Positions 19,620 through 28,703 are shown, counted from the stretch's first letter. The stretch: DNA of 64,000 nt from JAXGZG01 sp050952065 (GCA_050952065.1 JBMNKF010000002.1:186001-250000); one strand, 5' to 3'. The notes: generated from the letters alone by a model not told the origin. Translations and numbers: made by a program.

Positions 19620-20270
19620 CTACCCACGGACCCATCGTGCAAGATGAGATGCGAGTTCATCTATCCCTTCTCCTGTCCTGCACGACACTTTGAACATCTC
19701 CATGAACGGAACCATTCCGCGGATTTCCTTTTCGACTGCATCTACATCGAAGTTCGTGTAAGGCAGGAGGTCTATCTTGTTGATAACCACTGCTTTGGAG
19801 GTTAGGAAGGCTTTGGGATACTTCTCAGGTTTGTCGCTTCCCTCTGTCACGCTTAGAACCACAGCCCTAATGTCTTCTCCTAGGTCAAACGAAGAGGGAC
19901 ACACCAGGTTACCTACGTTTTCTATGAATAGCATGTCCAAAGACGAAAGGTCGATCTCGTCCAGTGCTTTCCATACCATCGCCGAATCCAAGTGACAGGC
20001 TCCCATTGTAGTTATCTGAACGAGGGGTATGTTCAGGTGCAGAAGACGCTGAGTGTCCCTGGTTGTGGCTATGTCGCCTTCGATGACGCCGACCCTGACC
20101 CCGTCCAGACGCGGGATGACTCTCTCCAGTAGCGAAGTCTTTCCTGCACCTGGGGAACTGAGCAGGTTAACGACTTTGACTCCCTCTTGTCGGAACCTTC
20201 CTCGAAGATCTTCGGCCTTCTTCTCGTTTTCCTCAAGAAGTCCCTTTCCAATCACCACTTTGATGCTCAT
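19620..20270 (-). CDS. hypB: hydrogenase nickel incorporation GTPase HypB
   Basis: 216 residues. It shows the HypB GTPase set: P-loop SSPGAGKTS (about residue 38), IEGDIATTRD, ENVGNLVCP (the family metal-site loop with its cysteine), VVLSVTEGSDKPEKYP and NKIDLLPY. There is no N-terminal histidine-rich stretch or CxxCGC motif. HypB hydrolyses GTP to insert nickel into [NiFe]-hydrogenase together with HypA (or urease in some species). The start at 20270 lies inside the end of hypA (38-base overlap), so translation is probably coupled. No hydrogenase subunit or hypCDEF gene lies in the window. Confidence 0.94.
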   Translation of the reverse strand: MSIKVVIGKGLLEENEKKAEDLRGRFRQEGVKVVNLLSSPGAGKTSLLERVIPRLDGVRVGVIEGDIATTRDTQRLLHLNIPLVQITTMGACHLDSAMVWKALDEIDLSSLDMLFIENVGNLVCPSSFDLGEDIRAVVLSVTEGSDKPEKYPKAFLTSKAVVINKIDLLPYTNFDVDAVEKEIRGMVPFMEMFKVSCRTGEGIDELASHLARWVRG

Positions 20271-20619
20271 CTGGGTCCTCCTCTCCTGTATAGGACACGA
20301 CTTGTAGTTCCATCCCTCGAATTAAGGCACAGTCACCGGAACCGCAGGACGGACACACCCACCCCGATATGGTGGGATTGAATGATGTGGAACAGGTACT
20401 GCAATGCATAGTAGCGGGGATTTCGGTGATAACCAACTCTGCGTCCTGAGCGATGGAGCCTTTGGAGGCAATGGGGAAAGATTCTCTGAGCGCATGGGGA
20501 TAGGCCCCGGACAACTCGCCCACTTCCAGGTCGATTCTGGTGATCCGTGTCAACCTTCGTCGGGTTGCATCTTGCACCACCAGCTTGATCGCGTTCATGA
20601 CCAGCGAAGTCTCGTGCAT
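20233..20619 (-). CDS. hypA: hydrogenase maturation nickel metallochaperone HypA
   Basis: 128 residues from ATG 20619, chosen because MHE must be at the N-terminus (His2 and Glu3 bind nickel) and GAGGT lies eight bases upstream; a longer open frame upstream is not HypA-like. The zinc site is CSTC (about 74-77) and CPSC (about 91-94). The tail past residue about 113 (GEEDPDEHQSGDWKGTS), acidic with one histidine, is longer than usual and exists only because the gene runs into hypB. HypA binds nickel and passes it to HypB/hydrogenase. It is divergent from the methyltransferase gene at 20882. Confidence 0.93.
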   Translation of the reverse strand: MHETSLVMNAIKLVVQDATRRRLTRITRIDLEVGELSGAYPHALRESFPIASKGSIAQDAELVITEIPATMHCSTCSTSFNPTISGWVCPSCGSGDCALIRGMELQVVSYTGEEDPDEHQSGDWKGTS

Positions 20620-20686
20620 GGACTGACCTCGTTTGTGTGTTCTGTGGTTTCCATGTGCCTCTTTGTCTGTCAGATTCGGGAACGGC

Positions 20687-20709
20687 AGGACACATACGCA
20701 AGGACACAT
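20687..20709. repeat. 14-bp-period direct repeat upstream of hypA
   Basis: AGGACACAT occurs at 20687-20695 and again at 20701-20709, five bases apart, about 70-90 bases upstream of the hypA start. Spacing and place are those of a regulator site, but no known regulator is recognised. Confidence 0.45.
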
Positions 20710-20881
20710 GCTAGGACGATCTTATCACACAATTGGTCGAGTGTGGAGAATTCAAAGACGAATCGGAATACTTTGTGCCCGTTCGCACAGATGCACAGAA
20801 ACCAATAGGAAAGAGCGCTTATGGTCCTTACAAGGACTGGCACCCCTTAACGGCGAATAGTAAGGTTTGGCAGGTGATCCG

Positions 20882-21637
20882 ATGTCCAAGCCTACCGACA
20901 AACCTTATGTCCATTTCGCCGAAGTGTATGACCAGATAATGGCCGATGTGCCCTATAAGCAATGGGCAGATTACATCCAAGGCGTATGGGCCAGATTTTC
21001 CTATTCCCCCAGGACTGTGCTGGATCTGGCGTGCGGCACAGGAAATCTATCCATTATTCTGGCCAGGAGAGGATACCGGGTTATCGGGGTTGACGGATCT
21101 CCAAACATGCTGGAAGTGGCCCGCAAGAAGGCCGAGTCCGCCGGTCTGAACATAGACTTCGTTGAAGGTGACCTGCGGTCTTTTTCTGTGGAGCATCCCG
21201 TTGATGCTGCGGTCTGCGTGTTCGATAGTCTCAACTACCTGTTGGAGCCTATCCATGTGCAGTCTGCTTACAGGTCAGTATCCAAGGCCCTTGTCCCGGG
21301 CGGTTTCTTTGTGTTCGACGTCAATACTCCTGGCAGACTGGCCGCCATACCACACGAGATCAGCCTAATGGAAGGGCGCAATCATTACGTGGTGTGGACG
21401 GACTATTATGACTCGTCCAGAAAGTGGTGGAAGGTGAGACTCACCGGCTTCATAAGGCAGGGAAAGACCTGGAAAAGGTTCGACGAGATCCATAGGGAAC
21501 GGGCGTTTCCCTTAGACGATCAGAGAAAGTGGCTTCAAGATGCGGGATTTGCCGTACTCGGCGTGTATCATTCCACTACCTTCTACCCGGCTTCAGAGGA
21601 CACGTCCAGAGCCTATTTCGTTGCGAAGAAGGAATGA
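20882..21637 (+). CDS. class I SAM-dependent methyltransferase
   Basis: 251 residues from ATG 20882 (AGGTG upstream); a TTG at 20867 is possible. The N-terminal YDQIMADVPYKQWADYI leads into the Rossmann motif VLDLACGTGNLSIILARRGY (SAM motif I, about residues 48-67), then VIGVDGSPNMLEVARKK (motif II), FVEGDLRSF (motif III) and VFDSLNYLLEP. The C-terminal half with aromatic-rich beta strands matches small-molecule methyltransferases of the family often placed near iron-sulphur or peptidase genes. The substrate is unknown. It is 44 bases upstream of the M24 peptidase gene and in the same direction. Confidence 0.85.
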   Translation: MSKPTDKPYVHFAEVYDQIMADVPYKQWADYIQGVWARFSYSPRTVLDLACGTGNLSIILARRGYRVIGVDGSPNMLEVARKKAESAGLNIDFVEGDLRSFSVEHPVDAAVCVFDSLNYLLEPIHVQSAYRSVSKALVPGGFFVFDVNTPGRLAAIPHEISLMEGRNHYVVWTDYYDSSRKWWKVRLTGFIRQGKTWKRFDEIHRERAFPLDDQRKWLQDAGFAVLGVYHSTTFYPASEDTSRAYFVAKKE

Positions 21638-21681
21638 TTGGCGCCGTTTCGGATACAACCTACACTAAACGGGAGGTAAAC

Positions 21682-22809
21682 ATGAACAAAGAACGCTGGC
21701 AGAGACTTGTTGGTGAACTTCAGAAGGAAGGGCTTACGGGAATCGCCCTGATGCCTGGCCCCAACCTCTTCTACATGACCGGACTCCGCATGGGTCTTTC
21801 CGAGAGACCAACTATGTGCGTGATTGAAACGTCAGGAAAAGCGACATTCCTCATGCCCAAGTTGGAAAGAAGCAAAGGCGAGAAGTACTCAGCCCATCTC
21901 CTGGACAAAGGAGTGGAGTTTGAGTTTGCCGTCGAATCGTTTTCGGACGAAGAGGGTCCTGCAGGAGCTTTCCGGCGAGTATTTCAGGGGAAGAGCGGCA
22001 AGTGGGCTCTTGAGTACACGGCTGCTAGAATGCTGGAGTACACCCTCATGAAGAACGCCATGGGAGACTTCCCGTTCCTAGATGGCGTTCAGGTAATGAA
22101 GCATCTGCGTATCCAGAAAGATGAGACCGAAATCGAGAGTATGCAGAAAGCCTGCGCCTTGTGCGATCTCGGGGTCGACATTGCTCGGAAAATCTTGACC
22201 CCAGGGAAGGCTGCAAGCGAAGTTGTCCCCGAAGTGGAGAAAGAACTCAAAAAGAAGGGCGGAGAAGCCGTCTTCATGTCCTTGGCTACCGGCGCCGATA
22301 CGGCCGTGCCCCACGCCGGCACATCCACCACCCCTGTTAAAGACGGGGACCCTGTCTGGCTGGACCTTTGCGTGCAGGTCGCAGGGTACTGGGGCGACAT
22401 TACACGGAGCTGGGCAATAGGGGCGTTGTCCGGCGAGATGCGCAAGGTGTTTGAAGTAGTCAAAGAAGCGCAGGAGCATTGTCGCAAGAACGCCAAGCCT
22501 GGCATGACCGGCGCTGAGGTAGACGCTTTAGCCAGGGACGTCATTGCCTCCTACGGTTACGGTGATCAGTTCATCCACAGGACTGGGCACGGGCTTGGCT
22601 TGGAAGTTCACGAAGAGCCCTACATAGTGGCCTACAACCACTTGCCTCTGGAGGTGGGCACCACTTTCACCATCGAGCCTGGGATTTACCTTCCCGGCAA
22701 AGGTGGGGTCAGAATCGAGGACGACGTAGTACTAGTGCCCGATGGCTGCAAGAGCTTAACAGCGTATCCCAGGAACCTAATCGATGACGATCCGAAACTG
22801 GTGGTGTAA
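21682..22809 (+). CDS. M24-family Xaa-Pro aminopeptidase
   Basis: 375 residues; ATG 21682 has GGGAGGT five to six bases upstream (a longer frame to 21529 overlaps the methyltransferase and is rejected). N-terminal creatinase-like domain (about 1-135), then the pita-bread fold. All five dimetal ligands are present: Asp in WLDLCVQV and GDITRSW, His in HRTGHGLGLEVHEEP, Glu in TIEPGIY and Glu in VRIEDDV. It removes N-terminal residues before proline from peptides in the cytoplasm. Downstream it is followed after six bases by the M16 pair, suggesting one peptide-degrading operon with hutH-hutI. Confidence 0.9.
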   Translation: MNKERWQRLVGELQKEGLTGIALMPGPNLFYMTGLRMGLSERPTMCVIETSGKATFLMPKLERSKGEKYSAHLLDKGVEFEFAVESFSDEEGPAGAFRRVFQGKSGKWALEYTAARMLEYTLMKNAMGDFPFLDGVQVMKHLRIQKDETEIESMQKACALCDLGVDIARKILTPGKAASEVVPEVEKELKKKGGEAVFMSLATGADTAVPHAGTSTTPVKDGDPVWLDLCVQVAGYWGDITRSWAIGALSGEMRKVFEVVKEAQEHCRKNAKPGMTGAEVDALARDVIASYGYGDQFIHRTGHGLGLEVHEEPYIVAYNHLPLEVGTTFTIEPGIYLPGKGGVRIEDDVVLVPDGCKSLTAYPRNLIDDDPKLVV

Positions 22810-22815
22810 CCTAGT

Positions 22816-24141
22816 TTGAACCGTGAGTGTTCCAGTGGCCGGTTCCAGGCGATGAGCCTGGAACCGGGCATCACGTATTACTACTTGCCTGACGACAAGT
22901 GGAAAACCCTTTCCCTGAACATATTCTGCAAAGTTCCCATGGCAAAAGACATGGTTACCCGTATAGCGCTGGTGCCCAGACTGGCCAGGAGAGGTACTGT
23001 GAACTTGCCGTCTCTCCGAGATCTCTCGCGCCGCCTTGAGGATATGTATGGGGCAGGGTTAGGGGCGGATACCAGCAAAATCGGCCCCATGCAAGTTGTG
23101 CGGTTTGCAATGAGCCTCCCGTCCCCCGAGTTCGTGAAAGGCGCGGCGGACGGCGTGTTTTCCCATGGGGTCAACTTGGGCAAAGCCATGTCTTTCATAT
23201 GGGAGGTGGCATCCAAGCCATATCTTGAGGACGGTGCATATCCAAAAGACCGTTTTGAAACTGAGCGGGAGGAGCATCGTCGGGACATCCTGAGCATTAT
23301 TAACAACCGTCCCAGGTACGCTACTGTGCGACTGGTGGAAGAGGTCTCCAAGGGAGATCCAAGCGGTCTTCCTGCTTGGGGTACCTTGGAGGAGTTGAAT
23401 CGCATCGGACCCAAAGACACCTGGGATGCTTGGACAACGACCCTCTCCCGGTCAGGCATAAGTATCTATGCTATTGGCAAAGGCGTCAGGGAGCTCGGAG
23501 ACATATTGGCTAGAACCAGACTGGATTTCCCCAAGGCTCGAGTCGCCGCCGAAGTTGGCGCTGAAAAGAGACTGTCGCCGCCGTCCCCTCCAAAGGAACT
23601 GCTGGCAGTGGAGGAGTATTTGCCAGGTGAACAGACCATCTTGTGCATGGCCTTCTACACCGGGATCACAGAAAGCGATGCACGCTTACCGGCCCAGATC
23701 TTCTTTGACGGTATATTAGGCGGCTTCCCTCACTCGAAGCTGTTTGTGAACGTAAGAGAGAAAGAGCATTTGGCCTACTTTGCCGATTCCAGCCTGAACC
23801 CTTGGCGTGGCATGGTGTTGACGGTGGCAGGAGTCATGGATTCTTTTAGGGATAAAGCCCGCGACCTGGTGAGTATGCAGGTGGAAGCCATGAAAAAGGG
23901 AGACATTACCGAGGACGAGATTGAGAACACCCGAGTGGGTCTGCTTCGGCGTTATCGCTCAGAAAGCGACTCTCAAGCGGCTTTGGTCAGACGCTTCCTT
24001 TCCACCGAAATCTTGGGGGGGCCAGCCACCGAAGAGGAACTCGTGGAACAGGTAATGAGGGTCACCAAAGATGACATCGTGGAAGTGGCCAATTGCGCCC
24101 AGCTGAAAGCGGTGTACACTCTCAGGGCTAAGGATGATTAA
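22816..24141 (+). CDS. M16-family peptidase-like protein without zinc motif (YmfF-like)
   Basis: 441 residues from TTG 22816 (GGTGGTG upstream, overlapping the preceding gene's end); an ATG at 22852 is the alternative. It has the M16 layout (two about 200-residue alpha/beta halves, LPSLRDLSRRLEDMYGA near the place of the zinc motif, and the C-terminal LFVNVREKEHLAYFADS and LLRRYRSESDSQAALVRRF) but no HxxEH, so it should be inactive alone. This matches the inactive partner in the YmfF/YmfH pairs of Firmicutes, where two M16 proteins form a heterodimer. Three bases separate it from the active-type partner. Confidence 0.8.
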   Translation: MNRECSSGRFQAMSLEPGITYYYLPDDKWKTLSLNIFCKVPMAKDMVTRIALVPRLARRGTVNLPSLRDLSRRLEDMYGAGLGADTSKIGPMQVVRFAMSLPSPEFVKGAADGVFSHGVNLGKAMSFIWEVASKPYLEDGAYPKDRFETEREEHRRDILSIINNRPRYATVRLVEEVSKGDPSGLPAWGTLEELNRIGPKDTWDAWTTTLSRSGISIYAIGKGVRELGDILARTRLDFPKARVAAEVGAEKRLSPPSPPKELLAVEEYLPGEQTILCMAFYTGITESDARLPAQIFFDGILGGFPHSKLFVNVREKEHLAYFADSSLNPWRGMVLTVAGVMDSFRDKARDLVSMQVEAMKKGDITEDEIENTRVGLLRRYRSESDSQAALVRRFLSTEILGGPATEEELVEQVMRVTKDDIVEVANCAQLKAVYTLRAKDD

Positions 24142-24144
24142 TCT

Positions 24145-25455
24145 ATGGACGCACTGGTCTCTGAAATGCTGCGAGAAATGATCTACTGTGAGTGCGTAGG
24201 TGGGCTCCGGGTTTTCTTTCTCCCTAAGAAGGGCTTCAGGCGCAAGTACGCCGAGATATTCATCCACTACGGCTCCAACGACAACATCTTCGTTCCTCCA
24301 GGCCAAACCGAGGCCGTGGAGGTCCCTGCAGGAATCGCTCATTTCATGGAACACAAGATGTTTGAGAAAACATGGGGCGAAGCTTTCTCGGCTTTTGCCA
24401 GACTAGGCGCTTCTGCCAACGCCTACACCAGCAACAACTGCACTTCATACCTTTTCTGGACTCTAGAGAGTTTTCGGGAGTCCCTGGCCCTTCTCATGGA
24501 TGTCGCCTTCACGCCTTACTTCACACGAGAATCCGTGATAAAGGAGCAAGGCATCATAGGCCAAGAGATACGCATGTATGATGACGACCCGGGGTCACGC
24601 CTAATGCGTGAGACTCTGGAAGCTTTGTACTCTCGGCACCCTGTGAGAATAGATGTGGCGGGCACCCAAGATTCCATAACCCAGATCGACACGGACCTTC
24701 TGTATCTCTGTCACAGTAGCTTCTACCGTCCTCCTAACATGAGTCTTTTTGTGGCGGGGGACTTAACTAAAGAAGAGGTAATAGACGCCGTGGATGAGGC
24801 TCTCGAGGCTGTTAGGTATTCCGATTCTGGCGAAATCTCAAGAAACACCATAGCTCAACGTCTTCGACCTGCAGAGCCTCCTGAAGTAGGCGCCAACAGA
24901 GAGATCTCGTTGCCTGTGCCCATTCCTCTGGTTCAAGTGGCTTGGAAGCTTGACCCGATTCCCGATGACGGCAGGCGACTTGTAATACAGGAGATAGCGA
25001 CATCGACCTTATTGAACATCTTGTTTGGTAAGAGCTCTGAGTTTTTCACCAAGGTCTACGAAGATGGCCTCGTGGATGACCTGAGTCTATCCAATGAGAG
25101 CTGGCCCGACTATGCTTACGCCACTGTTGTTGCCCAGAGTTCTTCCCCGGAGGAGCTTGTTCAAAGGATTTGGGATGAGATAAAAGAGGCCAAGAACGGC
25201 GCACGGCGAAAACAACTCGAAGAGGATTTCGTACGAAGCAAGAAAGCCTCGGTAGGAAGGTACATTACCCTTTTCGATTCTCTGGACACCGTGGGCGAGA
25301 TGCAAGTGCATCTCCACCGTGTGGGGCAGGATATCTTTTCCTACGGCAAGATCTTGGATAGTCTTCTCTTTGAGCTCATCCTAGAGAGCCTTAACGACCT
25401 CAGAAGAGACCGCTCGGTTCGAGTTATCGTAAAGGATAACACCAAGAGAAGGTAG
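24145..25455 (+). CDS. M16-family zinc peptidase (YmfH-like)
   Basis: 436 residues, ATG 24145 with AAGGA upstream. The zinc motif HFMEH is at about residues 69-73 with the downstream glutamate in VIKEQGIIGQEIRMYDDDP (about 137), giving the complete HxxEH...E set of pitrilysin/processing-protease relatives. The C-terminal half has the substrate-binding RYITLFDSLD-like stretch. It likely degrades or processes peptides, paired with the preceding inactive subunit. Distance 3 bases, so the two are translated together. Confidence 0.87.
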   Translation: MDALVSEMLREMIYCECVGGLRVFFLPKKGFRRKYAEIFIHYGSNDNIFVPPGQTEAVEVPAGIAHFMEHKMFEKTWGEAFSAFARLGASANAYTSNNCTSYLFWTLESFRESLALLMDVAFTPYFTRESVIKEQGIIGQEIRMYDDDPGSRLMRETLEALYSRHPVRIDVAGTQDSITQIDTDLLYLCHSSFYRPPNMSLFVAGDLTKEEVIDAVDEALEAVRYSDSGEISRNTIAQRLRPAEPPEVGANREISLPVPIPLVQVAWKLDPIPDDGRRLVIQEIATSTLLNILFGKSSEFFTKVYEDGLVDDLSLSNESWPDYAYATVVAQSSSPEELVQRIWDEIKEAKNGARRKQLEEDFVRSKKASVGRYITLFDSLDTVGEMQVHLHRVGQDIFSYGKILDSLLFELILESLNDLRRDRSVRVIVKDNTKRR

Positions 25456-25499
25456 AAAGGCCGAATAGCGCACTGCCAATTGGGGGGATAGGTCGGAGA

Positions 25500-27023
25500 A
25501 TGCCTGTGTATATAGATGGCAACCCCAAGAGCCTGGCCAACATAGTTGATGTGGCAAAAGGGCGTGAAAAGGTAGTCGTCCCCCATGAAGCCCAGGGTAA
25601 CATGGCTCGTTCCCGGCAAGTCGTTGAGAACACTATCGCAGAAGGCAGAAGTGTCTACGGGGTCACAACAGGCTTTGGTAAGTTTGCCGATGTTCCCATA
25701 TCTAAGGATGCCGTGCGGACCCTGCAGAAGAATCTGATCATGAGCCATGCAGCGGGGACAGGCGAGGTCTTCTCTCCAGAGGAAGTCAGAGCGGCCATGT
25801 TCTTGCGGGCAAACGCCCTCGCCAAAGGGATGTCCGGCGTGAGACCCGTAGTCGTCGAGACTCTGGCTGCCATGCTCAATGAGAGAGTGACGCCCGTGGT
25901 GCCTCAGAAGGGCTCTGTGGGCGCCAGCGGAGACCTGGCCCCCTTGGCTCACGTGGCTCTTACCATGATTGGCATAGGACAGGCTTATTATGGAGACGAG
26001 GAAGTGGCGATTGACGCGGCCCGCGCTATGGCAAAGGCGGGAATCGTTGTTCTGGGACTTGAGGCAAAGGAGGGACTGGCACTCACCAACGGCGTCCAAA
26101 TGACCGCCGGGGTTTTGGCTATGTGCCTCGATCTTGGCCAAAGACTGGCCAAGGCTGCTGACATCATCGCCTCTCTCACGGGACAAGCATTGTCCGTTAT
26201 ACCCGATGCCTACGATCTGGGACTCATACGTCTTCGCCCCCAACACGGGGTAGAAGATGTCGCACGGAATTTGCGAACGTTGCTTGCCGGATCGGAGTTG
26301 GTAACTCGTCCGGGTCAGTTCAGGGTACAAGATCCCTATACGCTGCGATGCATCCCCCAAGTCCACGGTGCCGTGAGGCAGGCCATCCACCATGTGACAC
26401 AGGTTCTTGAAACCGAAAGCGGTTCTGCCACAGACAACCCCCTTATCCTTCCTGACGGACGTGTGATATCGGGCGGTAATTTCCACGGGCAACCCCTTGG
26501 GGTGGCTGGCGATTACTTGGGGCTTTCTCTATGCAGTCTAGGCAACATTTCCGAGAGGCGAATCGCAAGGCTCATGAGCGGGATGGACGGAGTACCGCTT
26601 TTCCTGACTCCTGAAGGCGGACTAAACTCCGGCCTGATGATTCTACAGTATGCGGCAGCCTCGCTTTGCTCCGAGAATAAGGTCTTGGCGCATCCTGCTA
26701 GTGTAGACACCATCCCTACTTCTGCGGATCAGGAAGATCACGTCAGTATGTGCACCATCGCCGCCAGAAAAGCCAGAGATATAGCAGACAACGTGGCAAC
26801 TGTTTTGGCTATCGAGTACTTTGCGGCCTGCCAAGCTTTGTACCTAAGAGGCAACGTGGGCATATCTTCTGCGGGGCGTGCTGCGTACGACCTGCTCTGG
26901 ACGGTGATTTCCCCGGTGACCTGCGATCGAGAGATGGCTCCGGACGTAGAGGCCGTACGCCGTCTCATTCTATCAGACATACTCATTGACTCAGTCGAGA
27001 AAGTGACGGAGGCTCTTTGGTAG
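25500..27023 (+). CDS. hutH: histidine ammonia-lyase HutH
   Basis: 507 residues, ATG 25500 with GGTCGGAGA upstream. The MIO cofactor tripeptide Ala-Ser-Gly is at about 141-143 in GSVGASGDLAPLAH; YGVTTGFGKFAD (about 53), SGSATDNPL and NFHGQPLG complete the active site of the aromatic/histidine ammonia-lyase family. It converts L-histidine to urocanate and ammonia. It is followed, with an overlap of 7 bases, by hutI. Urocanase (hutU), the step between the two, is not in the window. A tyrosine or phenylalanine lyase is less likely given the hutI neighbour. Confidence 0.93.
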   Translation: MPVYIDGNPKSLANIVDVAKGREKVVVPHEAQGNMARSRQVVENTIAEGRSVYGVTTGFGKFADVPISKDAVRTLQKNLIMSHAAGTGEVFSPEEVRAAMFLRANALAKGMSGVRPVVVETLAAMLNERVTPVVPQKGSVGASGDLAPLAHVALTMIGIGQAYYGDEEVAIDAARAMAKAGIVVLGLEAKEGLALTNGVQMTAGVLAMCLDLGQRLAKAADIIASLTGQALSVIPDAYDLGLIRLRPQHGVEDVARNLRTLLAGSELVTRPGQFRVQDPYTLRCIPQVHGAVRQAIHHVTQVLETESGSATDNPLILPDGRVISGGNFHGQPLGVAGDYLGLSLCSLGNISERRIARLMSGMDGVPLFLTPEGGLNSGLMILQYAAASLCSENKVLAHPASVDTIPTSADQEDHVSMCTIAARKARDIADNVATVLAIEYFAACQALYLRGNVGISSAGRAAYDLLWTVISPVTCDREMAPDVEAVRRLILSDILIDSVEKVTEALW

Positions 27024-28432
27024 ACAAGCATCCGGGTTCTGTTGGGAGGGCTCCAGGGGCTGTTCGGAAGGAGAATGCAGCATTGCGGCTTGGAACAACC
27101 GGATTGAACCCAGAAAGCCTACTCTCGCGCAGTGCGGGGAGTAAGAAAGCCGATCTGCTCATTACAGGCATTGGCCAGCTGGTGACCATGGCGGGAGCAA
27201 GTGGCGCTGCCAGCGGGCCGAAAAAGGGTAAAGATTCGCGGGATTTGGGCCTCATATCCAACGCAGCCGTGGCGTGCAAAGATGGAGCGATTCTCTTTGC
27301 GGGTAGCGAAGACGATGTGCGATCCCGCGTCATTCCTGACTGTGAGACTGAAGTCATTGACGCAGGCGGGAGGGCAGCTATCCCCGGTTTCGTTGATGCT
27401 CATACTCACTTGGTATTCGCCGGATGGCGTGCCGAGGAGTACGCTATGCGATGTGAGGGCAAGTCATACCTGGAGATCGGGGCAGCCGGCGGCGGCATAG
27501 CCAGCACCGTTAGAGCAACCCGGGATGCCTCATATGAACATCTTTTCCAGAGAGCCCTTGGCTTTCTCGACCAGATGCTTCTTTTGGGCACAACCTCTTG
27601 CGAGGCCAAGAGCGGCTACGGACTTGACCGCGAGACCGAACTAAAGCAGTTGCAAGTCATTGCTCGTTTGGGAGAGGTCCATCCCACAACTGTGGTTGGC
27701 ACATACCTGGGGGCTCACTCGATTCCTCCCGAATACAAGGATTGCCGCCAAGAGTACGTTAACCTGGTCACAAATACGCTTCCTGACGTTAGGCGACTCG
27801 GCCTGGCCGAGTTCGTCGATGTCTTTTGCGATGCAGGGGCGTTTACTGTGGAGGAAACAAGGAAGATTCTTGCCGCCGCCAAGGAATATGGTTTCGGTCT
27901 CAAGATTCACGCGGATGAACTGCAGTGGACTGGCGCCACAGAACTAGGGTGCGAGTTGGGTGCTACGTCATGCGACCACCTTCTCAAAGTGTCGCCACAA
28001 GGCATCAAGTGTCTGGCGGAGGGCAATACTGTAGCGGTCTTGCTTCCGGCCACATCATGCTACTTGGGGGAACCTGGAGCTCCCGCCAGGGCACTTATTG
28101 ACGGTGGAGCGGCGGTGGCCTTAGGCACCGATTTCAACCCGGGTACATCCACCGCCATGTCCATGCCCCTCTGCATGACTCTGGCTTGTTCCGGCTTAAA
28201 AATGAGGCCAGAGGAGGCGTTGGTGGCGGCTACGTGGAATTCGGCGTATGCCACAGGTTTGGGAGGAAAGGTGGGGGGATTGATCCCCGGCTTTCAGGCG
28301 GATCTGATTATCTTGGACGCACAAGACTACCGCGAGATACCCTATAGGTTTGGAACAAACCTGGTGGACACCGTGATCAAGGGCGGCAGAATTGTTGTAA
28401 GGAATGGCACCATTAGGCGCAAGGTGAACTAG
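27017..28432 (+). CDS. hutI: imidazolonepropionase HutI with N-terminal extension
   Basis: 471 residues from TTG 27017, with GGAGG five bases upstream inside hutH. The amidohydrolase zinc motif DAHTHLVFAGWRAEEY (about 134-149), KSGYGLDRETELKQL, LGAHSIPPEY, LKIHADEL and LGTDFNPGTS are the HutI signatures. The enzyme opens imidazolone-5-propionate to N-formimino-L-glutamate. HutI normally begins close to the ADLLITGIGQLVTM strand, which here starts near residue 45, and a further Gly/Lys-rich insert follows at about 60-75. Either the protein is extended or a start inside (none with a good ribosome site) is used. Confidence 0.93.
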   Translation: MVDKHPGSVGRAPGAVRKENAALRLGTTGLNPESLLSRSAGSKKADLLITGIGQLVTMAGASGAASGPKKGKDSRDLGLISNAAVACKDGAILFAGSEDDVRSRVIPDCETEVIDAGGRAAIPGFVDAHTHLVFAGWRAEEYAMRCEGKSYLEIGAAGGGIASTVRATRDASYEHLFQRALGFLDQMLLLGTTSCEAKSGYGLDRETELKQLQVIARLGEVHPTTVVGTYLGAHSIPPEYKDCRQEYVNLVTNTLPDVRRLGLAEFVDVFCDAGAFTVEETRKILAAAKEYGFGLKIHADELQWTGATELGCELGATSCDHLLKVSPQGIKCLAEGNTVAVLLPATSCYLGEPGAPARALIDGGAAVALGTDFNPGTSTAMSMPLCMTLACSGLKMRPEEALVAATWNSAYATGLGGKVGGLIPGFQADLIILDAQDYREIPYRFGTNLVDTVIKGGRIVVRNGTIRRKVN

Positions 28433-28460
28433 GCAACCATATGGATGAGGTGATTAGCAG

Positions 28461-28703
28461 TTGAGCCAAAACGAACCCAGATTCAAACAGCCCGATGAGG
28501 CTGAACTAGAGAAACGGCTAGAGCCTCGATTTAGGGAGTACGAGGAGTGGCGAAGAGCCCAGTTGGAAAGTCAGCCCGAGGGTGCGGTAACGGCCTCGGA
28601 GCCCGCCAAGCAGGAAAAGAAGGGCTTCGGCAAAACGGACGTCATCTTTCTCATCCTTGGGGTTGCCGTTGCCATGCTGTGGAAACAGTGTTCTGCGCCA
28701 TAG
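28461..28703 (+). CDS. small C-tail-anchored membrane protein (80 aa), unknown
   Basis: TTG 28461 with GAGGTGA about nine bases upstream. Residues 1-58 are highly charged and helical (many Glu, Arg, Lys; LEKRLEPRFREYEEWRRAQLE), and residues 60-76 (VIFLILGVAVAMLW) form a single membrane helix at the very end. No family recognised. It lies 29 bases after hutI and 97 bases before fhs in the same direction; a role as a membrane adaptor is only a guess. Confidence 0.6.
   Translation: MSQNEPRFKQPDEAELEKRLEPRFREYEEWRRAQLESQPEGAVTASEPAKQEKKGFGKTDVIFLILGVAVAMLWKQCSAP

Noticed and set aside
25341..26492. 383-codon open frame on the minus strand opposite hutH
   Set aside because: It is antisense to a clear HutH with catalytic MIO motif, has a composition unlike proteins (many Cys, His, Gly) and no ribosome site. 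It is a GC-bias shadow.
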